DNA from: 66-474 sp035547895
Lineage (GTDB): Bacteria; Pseudomonadota; Gammaproteobacteria; Xanthomonadales; Rhodanobacteraceae
Assembly: GCA_035547895.1 (NCBI GenBank)
Contig: DASZTT010000166.1
Location: 1 to 6,791 of the forward strand
Direction of reading: 5' to 3'
Length of the DNA stretch: 6,791 bases
Part shown: in pieces, positions 1-4,918 of the stretch
How the letters are laid out: every line of letters begins with the position of its first letter
Numbering within the stretch: the first letter of the stretch is position 1
Notes under the pieces: model-generated
Told to the model about the DNA's origin: nothing
Seen by the model: only the letters and a program-made list of their open reading frames with translations
The model's database searches: none
Position numbers and translations under genes: made by a program

Positions 1-449
1 AGCAGGTCGCGCACGCGGCCGTGCCCGGGCACCTCCAGGTCGGCGGCGACATCGGCCAGAGGCAGCAGCACGAAGGCGCGTTCGTGCAGGCGCGGGTGCG
101 GCACCACGAAATCGGATTCGTCGATAATCCGGCCGCCGTACAGCAGGAGGTCGAGGTCCAGGATGCGCGGACCGTTGCGCGCGCCGCGCACGCGGCCTGC
201 ACCGGCTTCGATCGCAAGCAGCGCGCCGAGCAACGCCCGCGGCGCCAGCGTGGTTTCCAGCCGCGCGACGGCGTTGATGAAATCGGGTTGGTCGGCCACG
301 CCCCATGGCGGCGTGCGGTACAGGCGCGAGCGGGCACCCAGCGTGGTGTGCGGCAGCGCGGCGAGCGCCGCGAACCCGCGTTCCACCTGCGCGCGCGGAT
401 CACCGAGATTGCTGCCCAGCGCGACGCAGGCGGTGACCGTTTCAGCCAT
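1..449 (-). CDS. folK: HPPK (6-hydroxymethyl-7,8-dihydropterin pyrophosphokinase), 3' end missing
   Basis: Cytoplasmic enzyme that transfers pyrophosphate from ATP to 6-hydroxymethyl-7,8-dihydropterin, the step before dihydropteroate synthase in folate synthesis. I translated 149 residues from the ATG at 449-447. HPPK landmarks appear in order: LGSNLGD at 11-17, RTPPWG at 45-50, QPDFINAV at 54-61, the catalytic block NGPRILDLDLLLYG at 92-105 with the two metal-binding aspartates D98 and D100 (D95/D97 in E. coli), and VPHPRLHERAFVLLPL at 116-131. The family is about 160 residues long, so only a short C-terminal tail lies beyond the left edge. The start codon is 3 bases after the pcnB stop and has no Shine-Dalgarno sequence, so translation is probably coupled to pcnB. 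The pcnB-folK order is the one known in E. coli. The identification is firm. Confidence 0.96.
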   Translation of the reverse strand, partial: MAETVTACVALGSNLGDPRAQVERGFAALAALPHTTLGARSRLYRTPPWGVADQPDFINAVARLETTLAPRALLGALLAIEAGAGRVRGARNGPRILDLDLLLYGGRIIDESDFVVPHPRLHERAFVLLPLADVAADLEVPGHGRVRDL

Positions 450-452
450 GCG

Positions 453-1838
453 TCATTCGGGCGAGCCGGTTTTCGGCGCGGCAGCCTTGTGGCGCCGCCC
501 GCCCCGGCGGCGGCGGCGCAAGCTGCCCGCGGGCCGTTCACTGCTGGCGGCAGCCGGTGCCCTGGGCGCAAGCTGTTCCGAAATTTGATCGGGCGGCAGC
601 GCCTGGATTTCGGTCCACCACGCGCCGGATTCGCGCAGCGCATCCGATTCGCCGGCACGCAGCAGCAGGAAGTCGTAGGCCGCGCGGAAACGCGGATGCG
701 CCATCAGGCGGAACACGCGCTTGCGGGTACGTTCGGTGAAGCGCGGTTGCAGCGACCAGATGTCCTCGATGGTGTAACCGAAACGTCGCGGGATCGCCAC
801 GCGCCTGCCCTGCTCGGCCATCACTCGATGCGCGGCGCGCTGCCACGCCAACGATTGCGCGGCGCCCTCCGCGTGCAATTTCTCCGCGAGCGCCTTCACT
901 TCTCCCCACAGCAATACCGCGAACAGGAATGCCGGCGTTACCGGCCGGCCGTCGGCCACTCGTGCATCGGTGCCGGCGAGGCCGCGCTCGATCAGGCCCA
1001 GCAGCGCGCCCGATTCATCGTGCGCCAGCGCGCGTACCGTGCCGGGGAACAGATGCCGCAGCAGGTCGTACTTCACCAGCATCCGGAAACTCGCAAGGCC
1101 GTAGCCCGCGAGGAACATCTTCTGGCATTCGTCGAACAGCCGCGCGGACGGCGCCTCCTCCAGCAGGTGTCCCAATTCGTGCAGCGGCGCGGCGGCTTCC
1201 GCGTCGATCTCGAAGTGCAGCTTGGCCGCGAGCCGCGCCGCACGCAACATGCGCACCGGATCCTCGCGGTAACGCGTGGCCGGGTCGCCGATCAGGCGCA
1301 GGTGTTTCTGCTCGAGATCCTCGATGCCGCCGACGTAATCGATCACGCTGAAATCGGCGATGTCGTAATACAGCGCGTTGACGCGGAAATCGCGGCGCAG
1401 GGCGTCTTCCTCGATGCTGCCCCAGACGTTGTCGCGCAGGATGCGGCCGTCGACCACGTGACGGTCCTCGCTGGCATCGAGGCCGCCGGTGCCGCGGAAC
1501 GTCGCGACCTCGACGATCTCGGGCCCGAAGATCACGTGCGCGAGGCGGAAGCGGCGCCCGATCAGCCGGCAGTTGCGGAACAGCCGCTTCACGTCCTCGG
1601 GCGTGGCGTCGGTGGCGATGTCGAAATCCTTGGGCTGGCGCCCCAGCAACAGGTCGCGCACCGCACCGCCCACCAGGCAAGCGCGAAATCCCGCGTCCTT
1701 GAGTCCGTACAGCACCTTCAAGGCGCCGCGGCTGATCTGCTTGCGGGACACATTGTGCTGCTCGCGCGGTATGACACGCGGCAAGGGACGAGCATGGCCG
1801 GAAGCGGGCGGATCGGAACTCAAGCGAAAGACATCCAT
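453..1838 (-). CDS. pcnB: Poly(A) polymerase I
   Basis: Adds 3' poly(A) tails to RNA, which marks transcripts for exonucleolytic decay and also controls decay of plasmid antisense RNAs. The 461-residue product is close to the E. coli length. The nucleotidyltransferase head has LVGGAVRDLLLG at 55-66 and DFD at 71-73, whose two aspartates bind metal. LIGRRFRLAHV at 92-102 fits the signature that separates bacterial poly(A) polymerases from the related CCA-adding enzymes. Further on are EEDALRRDFRVNALYY and RYREDPVRMLRA, the usual family blocks. The C-terminus (about 425-461) is rich in Arg/Lys with an RRRRRGGRRHK run, as expected for RNA binding. The N-terminal VIPREQH...SRK segment aligns with E. 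coli PcnB, which supports the long start at 1838; no clear ribosome binding site precedes it. It heads an operon with folK. Confidence 0.97.
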   Translation of the reverse strand: MDVFRLSSDPPASGHARPLPRVIPREQHNVSRKQISRGALKVLYGLKDAGFRACLVGGAVRDLLLGRQPKDFDIATDATPEDVKRLFRNCRLIGRRFRLAHVIFGPEIVEVATFRGTGGLDASEDRHVVDGRILRDNVWGSIEEDALRRDFRVNALYYDIADFSVIDYVGGIEDLEQKHLRLIGDPATRYREDPVRMLRAARLAAKLHFEIDAEAAAPLHELGHLLEEAPSARLFDECQKMFLAGYGLASFRMLVKYDLLRHLFPGTVRALAHDESGALLGLIERGLAGTDARVADGRPVTPAFLFAVLLWGEVKALAEKLHAEGAAQSLAWQRAAHRVMAEQGRRVAIPRRFGYTIEDIWSLQPRFTERTRKRVFRLMAHPRFRAAYDFLLLRAGESDALRESGAWWTEIQALPPDQISEQLAPRAPAAASSERPAGSLRRRRRGGRRHKAAAPKTGSPE

Positions 1839-1873
1839 GCGGTGGTGCGCCGCATGTTCGCGGCACGAAGTCC

Positions 1874-1881
1874 GTTATACT
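1874..1881. promoter_or_regulatory. Shared -10 box for divergent tRNA-Glu and pcnB transcription
   Basis: The only AT-rich patch in the 63-base gap between pcnB and the tRNA gene. On the plus strand it reads TATACT (1876-1881), followed by the GC-rich discriminator GCGCGC, which is typical of stringently controlled stable-RNA promoters; the predicted start near 1888 leaves about 14 bases of 5' leader before the tRNA. On the minus strand the same patch reads TATAAC (1879 to 1874), with a predicted start near 1867 and a leader of about 28 bases before pcnB. No good -35 hexamer is visible at 16-18 bases on either side. The plus-strand reading is the stronger one. Confidence 0.5.
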
Positions 1882-1901
1882 AGCGCGCTCACCGGCCCTA
1901 C

Positions 1902-1977
1902 GCTCCCTTCGTCTAGCGGCCCAGGACATCGCCCTCTCACGGCGGTAACGCGGGTTCGATTCCCGCAGGGAGCGCCA
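1902..1977 (+). tRNA. tRNA-Glu, anticodon CUC
   Basis: Delivers glutamate to GAG codons. The 76-base cloverleaf, CCA included, closely follows E. coli tRNA-Glu. The acceptor stem GCTCCCT (1902-1908) pairs with AGGGAGC (1967-1973), followed by discriminator G1974 and an encoded CCA (1975-1977). The D-arm contains the TCGTCTAG run usual for tRNA-Glu. The anticodon stem TCGCC/GGCGG (1929-1933/1941-1945) closes the loop CTCTCAC, which puts CTC at 1936-1938. The T arm carries GGTTCGATTCC. The first pair of the anticodon stem is a U-G wobble. E. coli uses a UUC anticodon here; CUC is an extra isoacceptor seen in high-GC genomes. Confidence 0.97.
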
Positions 1978-1986
1978 GTACTTGTG

Positions 1987-2004
1987 TGATCGCCCCTGAT
2001 CGCC
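1987..2004. repeat. Short direct repeat just downstream of tRNA-Glu
   Basis: TGATCGCC occurs at 1987-1994 and again at 1997-2004, a 10-base period or about one helical turn. It lies 10 bases after the tRNA CCA end in non-coding sequence. It could be a protein-binding site or simply chance; I see no matching known operator. Confidence 0.35.
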
Positions 2005-2060
2005 GCTCAACCAATCATCCGGCGAGAACCGCGCGAATCCGCGTCGAGTAAGACAACCTC

Positions 2061-2080
2061 GGGCATCCCCTGCCCTGACT
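2061..2080 (+). terminator. Weak hairpin, possible tRNA-Glu terminator
   Basis: GGGCA (2061-2065) pairs with TGCCC (2071-2075) around the loop TCCCC, followed by TGACTTTCC. The stem is short and the T run is only three bases, so this is at best a weak intrinsic terminator about 84 bases after the tRNA. A second small hairpin (CGCG/CGCG at 2032-2043) lies nearer the tRNA but has no T run. The rest of 1978-2180 shows no gene. Confidence 0.22.
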
Positions 2081-2182
2081 TTCCACAACAGCTGCTTCGG
2101 CCGGACACCAGAGCCGCTTCGAATGAAGCCGCATGTGTGCGATGATGTCGAGTCGTCGCGTTCCAGCTCCGAGTCCCTGTTC

Positions 2183-2188
2183 TCTAAT
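2183..2188 (+). promoter_or_regulatory. Candidate fdxA -10 element
   Basis: TCTAAT matches five of six bases of the sigma-70 -10 consensus. The corresponding -35 position (about 2160-2165, GTTCCA) is a poor match. The predicted start at about 2194-2196 would leave a leader of only 6-8 bases before the fdxA ATG, in line with the missing ribosome binding site there. Confidence 0.35.
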
Positions 2189-2201
2189 CCCCATTCTTCC
2201 C

Positions 2202-2525
2202 ATGGCCTTCGTCGTTACCGACAATTGCGTGAAGTGCAAGTACACCGACTGCGTGGAGGTGTGCCCGGTCGATTGTTTCCACGAGGGACCGAATTTCCTC
2301 GCGATCGATCCGGACGAATGCATCGACTGCACCCTGTGCGAGCCGGAGTGCCCTGCACGCGCGATCTTCCCCGAGGACGACGTGCCCGCCGGCCAGGAAG
2401 GCTACATCGCGTTGAATGCCGAGCTGGCGAAGATCTGGCCCGTGCTGACCGAACGCAAGGACGCACCGCCCGACGCGAAGGACTGGGACGGCAAACCGGA
2501 CAAGCTGCCGCTGCTGGAGCGTTGA
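2202..2525 (+). CDS. fdxA: Seven-iron ferredoxin (3Fe-4S / 4Fe-4S, Azotobacter FdI type)
   Basis: Small cytoplasmic electron carrier of low redox potential. The 107-residue protein matches the family length exactly from the ATG at 2202 (MAFVVTDNC...). By analogy with Azotobacter FdI, C9, C17 and C50 bind the 3Fe-4S cluster, while C21, C40, C43 and C46 bind the 4Fe-4S cluster; C12 and C25 are the two extra cysteines common in the family. The motifs read CVKCKYTDCVEVCPVDC at 9-25 and CIDCTLCEPECP at 40-51. The C-terminal extension (about 60-107, with DWDGK and the LLER end) is typical of long FdI-type ferredoxins. The frame stays open upstream to 2133, but that stretch does not resemble the family, so the shorter start is preferred. 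No Shine-Dalgarno precedes it. The redox partner is not evident from the neighbours. Confidence 0.96.
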   Translation: MAFVVTDNCVKCKYTDCVEVCPVDCFHEGPNFLAIDPDECIDCTLCEPECPARAIFPEDDVPAGQEGYIALNAELAKIWPVLTERKDAPPDAKDWDGKPDKLPLLER

Positions 2526-2556
2526 CCGCTACAGTCAAGGCGGCCATTGTGAGAAG

Positions 2557-2587
2557 TCAGGCCATGGATGGCCGAGGTGATGCCTGA
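2557..2587. repeat. Nested inverted repeats in the fdxA/bamC convergent gap
   Basis: The outer arms TCAGGC (2557-2562) and GCCTGA (2582-2587) are perfect complements. The inner palindrome GGCCAT-GG-ATGGCC (2560-2573) can form a competing 5-bp stem. They lie 32 bases after the fdxA stop. There is no T run, so a classical intrinsic terminator is not supported, although a 3'-end structure for fdxA mRNA is possible. Confidence 0.35.
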
Positions 2588-2629
2588 TGGGCGAAATACT
2601 CTGCGCTCGCGCGGACGCCGCCTGATGCA

Positions 2630-2647
2630 GCGATCACGGACGATCGC
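2630..2647. repeat. Hairpin after the BamC-like gene, possible terminator element
   Basis: GCGATC (2630-2635) and GATCGC (2642-2647) form a perfect 6-bp stem around the loop ACGGAC. On the minus strand this hairpin begins 13 bases after the lipoprotein stop codon, and on the plus strand it lies about 105 bases past fdxA. Neither strand has a following T run. With the inverted repeats at 2557-2587 this is all I see in the 135-base convergent gap. Confidence 0.3.
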
Positions 2648-2660
2648 ACAACCACCGCGC

Positions 2661-3266
2661 TCAGCCCCCGCCCAGTCGCTGTTGCAGGACACCGATCACG
2701 CGTGCGGCGGCATCGGCATTGCCCGACGCGGTCACCACGCTGCCGGTGCCCGAGGGCGCAACGCTGACGGTCACCGTGCCCTTCACGGTTTCGCTCTTGC
2801 TGTGGTGGAAGATGCGGTGGAAGAAGCCGCCTTGCGGCTTTTGCGTCACGACTGTATCCACCGCAACCTGGTAGGTGTGCGCGGCATCGTCACTGGCGGT
2901 GACCTGGCCGGCATCGCCGCGGGCCAGCGCCAGTCCGACGCGATGATAGACGCTATCGGGCGTGTCGGAGACCGTCAGGCTGTTGCCGGAAGACGTCACG
3001 CCACTTGAAACCGCTTCCTGCGCGGCGGGCGGCGTGGCGGCTTCGCTGGTCGCGCCAGCCTGCGCGCCATTCCCGGCATCCGGAATGGCCAGCGCTTCAG
3101 TGGTCGGCGGCTGGTCCATGCCGGGCGGCACTTCGAGCGGCTGCTCCTGCTGCGCGGACTTGTAGGCCGGTTCCTTGTGCCGGAACGGATTGTGGGCCTT
3201 GATGGTCTGGCAGCCGGCGAGCGCGACGGATGCGAGGAGGAACAACGGAATCAGGGTTCGTTTCAT
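2661..3266 (-). CDS. bamC: BamC-like (NlpB/DapX family) outer-membrane lipoprotein, short form
   Basis: Probable accessory lipoprotein of the BAM outer-membrane protein assembly complex. From the ATG at 3266 the 201-residue product has a lipoprotein signal: K2R3, a hydrophobic core at 5-15, and lipobox LAGC at 16-19 with C19 as the lipidated residue; Q at +2 predicts outer-membrane sorting. Residues 35-65 (YKSA...PLEVPPGMDQPP...IPDAG) resemble the conserved N-terminal BamC stretch that contacts BamD. A low-complexity Ala/Gly/Ser/Pro linker (about 66-95) leads to one C-terminal domain (98-199) with DSVYHRVGLALARGD and YQVAVD, resembling a BamC helix-grip domain. E. coli BamC is about 344 residues long with two such domains. 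The gene follows dapA as in E. coli. An ATG at 3281, 2 bases after the dapA stop, would add five residues; neither start has a Shine-Dalgarno. The family call is fair, the exact function inferred. Confidence 0.75.
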   Translation of the reverse strand: MKRTLIPLFLLASVALAGCQTIKAHNPFRHKEPAYKSAQQEQPLEVPPGMDQPPTTEALAIPDAGNGAQAGATSEAATPPAAQEAVSSGVTSSGNSLTVSDTPDSVYHRVGLALARGDAGQVTASDDAAHTYQVAVDTVVTQKPQGGFFHRIFHHSKSETVKGTVTVSVAPSGTGSVVTASGNADAAARVIGVLQQRLGGG

Positions 3267-3283
3267 GGGTGCATTGTGCATGA

Positions 3284-4186
3284 TCAGGGCGTGGTGACGC
3301 CAGCAAGGGGAAGAAGGGTTTCACGCAGGCGCATACGTTCGGGACCGGATGGCAGTTCGAGCAGCGGCAGGCGCAGCGCGGCCCCGCACAAGCCCAGCTC
3401 GGCCAGGCCGGCCTTGACCGGAATCGGATTGGGGGCGCAGTCGAGCGCATCCAGCAACGGCGCCAGGCGTTCGGCTTGCCGCTTCGCGCCCGCACGATCG
3501 CCGCTGCGCGCGGCATCGCACATGGCACGGAACGCTTTCGGCACCAGGTTGTTCACCACCGAGACCACGCCTCCCGCGCCGGCCAGCATCGCATCGGCCG
3601 CGCTGCCATCGTCACCGGACAGGTAGACAAATCCAGGCCGCTGAAGTTGCGCGATCGCGACGATGCGTTCGGGCTTGCCGACGGCTTCCTTGATGCCGGT
3701 GATGCCAGCGGTGTCGCGCAGCGCGGCGACGGTCTCGGGCTGCATGTCGCAGCCGGTGCGCGAAGGCACGTTGTACATCACGACCGGCAATCCGCCGTGC
3801 GCGGCAACCTCGCCGAAGTGGCGGCGCAGTCCGTCCTGGGTGGGACGCACGTAGTAAGGCGTCACCACCAGCGCCGCGTCCGCGCCCAGTGCTTGCGCGC
3901 GCTTCGTCAACGCAATCGTCTTCGACGTGGCCGCCTCGCCGGTGCCGGCGATCACCGGAACGCGCCGGGCGATGCGTTCGACCGCGAATGCCAGCAGGCG
4001 CTCGTACTCGTGTTCGTCGAGCATGTGCGCTTCGCCGGTGGATCCGGCCACGACGATGCCCTGGGTGCCGCCGTCGAGCTGGTAGTCGATCAACCGCCCG
4101 AACGCGGGCAGGTCGAGCGCGCCGTCTGCATCGAACGGCGTCGCGATCGCACACAGGCTTCCGCTGATCTCCAAGCGCGACTCCAC
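3284..4186 (-). CDS. dapA: 4-hydroxy-tetrahydrodipicolinate synthase
   Basis: Condenses pyruvate with aspartate semialdehyde, the committed step of the diaminopimelate/lysine pathway that feeds peptidoglycan. Residues are numbered from the GTG at 4186 (300 aa). The (beta/alpha)8 family motifs are all present: AGSTGE at 47-52, AGTGE at 80-84, TPYYVRP at 109-115, YNVPSRTG at 138-145, GIKEA at 164-168 and SGDD further on. K166 is the Schiff-base lysine, Y138 and Y112 match E. coli Y133 and Y107, and R143 matches the carboxylate-binding R138. E. coli T44 is replaced by S49, a conservative change. The real start may be TTG at 4174, which has GGAG 6 bases upstream, starts in line with E. coli DapA and gives 296 aa. 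The BamC-like gene follows directly; gcvR diverges. Confidence 0.96.
   Translation of the reverse strand: MESRLEISGSLCAIATPFDADGALDLPAFGRLIDYQLDGGTQGIVVAGSTGEAHMLDEHEYERLLAFAVERIARRVPVIAGTGEAATSKTIALTKRAQALGADAALVVTPYYVRPTQDGLRRHFGEVAAHGGLPVVMYNVPSRTGCDMQPETVAALRDTAGITGIKEAVGKPERIVAIAQLQRPGFVYLSGDDGSAADAMLAGAGGVVSVVNNLVPKAFRAMCDAARSGDRAGAKRQAERLAPLLDALDCAPNPIPVKAGLAELGLCGAALRLPLLELPSGPERMRLRETLLPLAGVTTP
4181..4184 (-). promoter_or_regulatory. Ribosome binding site favouring a TTG start for dapA
   Basis: On the minus strand GGAG (4184 to 4181) is followed by the 6-base spacer TCGCGC and then TTG (4174-4172) in the dapA frame. The GTG at 4186 has only GGG three bases before it, which is too close. 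The spacing and the E. coli alignment therefore favour the TTG start. Confidence 0.5.
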
Positions 4187-4199
4187 TTGCCCAAACCGG

Positions 4200-4259
4200 C
4201 GATCATAGCGGAAGCACCAACGTCACACTCCCGAAACACCCGCCGATCCAAAATGATCG
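4200..4259. promoter_or_regulatory. Divergent dapA/gcvR promoter region with mirrored 7-base arms
   Basis: CGATCAT (4200-4206) and ATGATCG (4253-4259) are perfect inverted copies 46 bases apart. Each arm lies in a possible -10 box reading outward: TATGAT on the minus strand (4207 to 4202) toward dapA, and AATGAT on the plus strand (4252-4257) toward gcvR. The minus-strand match to TATAAT is five of six, the plus-strand match four of six. No convincing -35 boxes are visible. If both are used, the leaders are very short, about 6-9 bases. Confidence 0.4.
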
Positions 4260-4269
4260 ACAGGCCTTC

Positions 4270-4875
4270 GTGGACACCACTATTCTTCCATCCGTGAACC
4301 TGAAAACCGTTACCCGCTTGAACCAGGCCGCCACGCGCCCCGTCACCGATCACCAGCTACTGATCCAGGCGATCGCACCCGCCTCGGATTCCCCGCTGCT
4401 GGTGCTGTCGCGGCGCATCGCCGATGCCGGCTGCAACCTCGTCGAGTCGCGCGTCGCCACCGTCGGCGCCGACGTGTCGGTGCTGCTGCTGGCCAAGGGC
4501 GGCTGGGACGCGATCGCCAAGCTCGAAAATGCGCTGGCCCGGATCGGCCGCGGCGAAAACCTGCACATCCTGAGTTACCGCACTCAGCCGCGCGACCAGC
4601 AAAGCCACCTGCTGCCGTACATGGTCGAGGTGGTCGCCGCCGACAAGCCGGGCGTGCTGGTCGAACTGATCGACTTCTTCAATCGCCGCAAGATCAGCAT
4701 CGAGCAGATGTCCTCGATGCGGTACCAGGCCATGCAGACCGGTGCCGACATGTTCCAGGCGCAGATCACCATCGGCATCCCGGCCGACACCCGCATCGCC
4801 GAACTGCGCGACGAATTCATGGAAATGTGCGACGGCTTGAACCTCGACGCGATCATGGACCCCGTCAAGTTCTGA
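4270..4875 (+). CDS. gcvR: GcvR-like regulator with two ACT domains
   Basis: Probable cytoplasmic regulator. In E. coli GcvR is thought to sense glycine and to restrain the activator GcvA at the glycine cleavage operon. The 201-residue product starts at GTG 4270, with AGG 5 bases before it; a second in-frame GTG at 4294 is possible but has no ribosome binding site. ACT domain 1 spans about 29-100 and keeps AGCNLVESRVATVGADVSVLLL, close to GcvR. ACT domain 2 spans about 117-198 and starts MVEVVAADKPGVLVELIDFF, with the ligand-binding DKPG turn. Domain 1 reads SDSPLL where E. coli has DRPGIV, so the usual glycine is gone there. There is no DNA-binding domain, as in GcvR. Divergence from dapA and the bcp gene 43 bases downstream repeat the E. 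coli arrangement. No gcvA or gcv genes are in the window, so the target remains inferred. Confidence 0.82.
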   Translation: MDTTILPSVNLKTVTRLNQAATRPVTDHQLLIQAIAPASDSPLLVLSRRIADAGCNLVESRVATVGADVSVLLLAKGGWDAIAKLENALARIGRGENLHILSYRTQPRDQQSHLLPYMVEVVAADKPGVLVELIDFFNRRKISIEQMSSMRYQAMQTGADMFQAQITIGIPADTRIAELRDEFMEMCDGLNLDAIMDPVKF

Positions 4876-4887
4876 CAACATTCCACC

Positions 4888-4904
4888 GCCATCCCGGCGA
4901 TGGC
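4888..4904 (+). repeat. Hairpin between gcvR and bcp
   Basis: GCCATC (4888-4893) and GATGGC (4899-4904) form a perfect 6-bp stem around the loop CCGGC, 12 bases after the gcvR stop and 14 bases before the bcp ATG. There is no T run. It sits directly before the only ribosome-binding candidate (GGA at 4907-4909), so it might affect bcp translation or processing of a gcvR-bcp transcript. Confidence 0.35.
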
Positions 4905-4918
4905 CCGGATCCATTTTG

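Noticed and set aside
21..1883. 620-codon plus-strand open frame opposite folK and pcnB
   Set aside because: It lies antisense to two well-recognised genes. Its protein is rich in Arg, Ala, Gln and His with no recognisable domain, the usual product of high-GC codon bias read from the other strand.
1902..1977. tRNA gene as an integration site for a mobile element
   Set aside because: No copy of the tRNA 3' end, no integrase and no change in composition is visible downstream; ordinary core genes follow.
1015..2088. 357-codon minus-strand frame containing SLRESNPRYRRERA
   Set aside because: That peptide is the known artefact of translating a tRNA gene backwards, and the rest is pcnB in the wrong frame.
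2133..2201. N-terminal extension of the ferredoxin to 130 residues
   Set aside because: The extra 23 residues do not resemble FdI-type ferredoxins, whose start MAFVVTDNC matches the ATG at 2202.
2123..2587. 154-codon plus-strand frame overlapping fdxA
   Set aside because: It is fdxA in the wrong frame; the cysteine motifs are lost and the sequence is Arg-rich.
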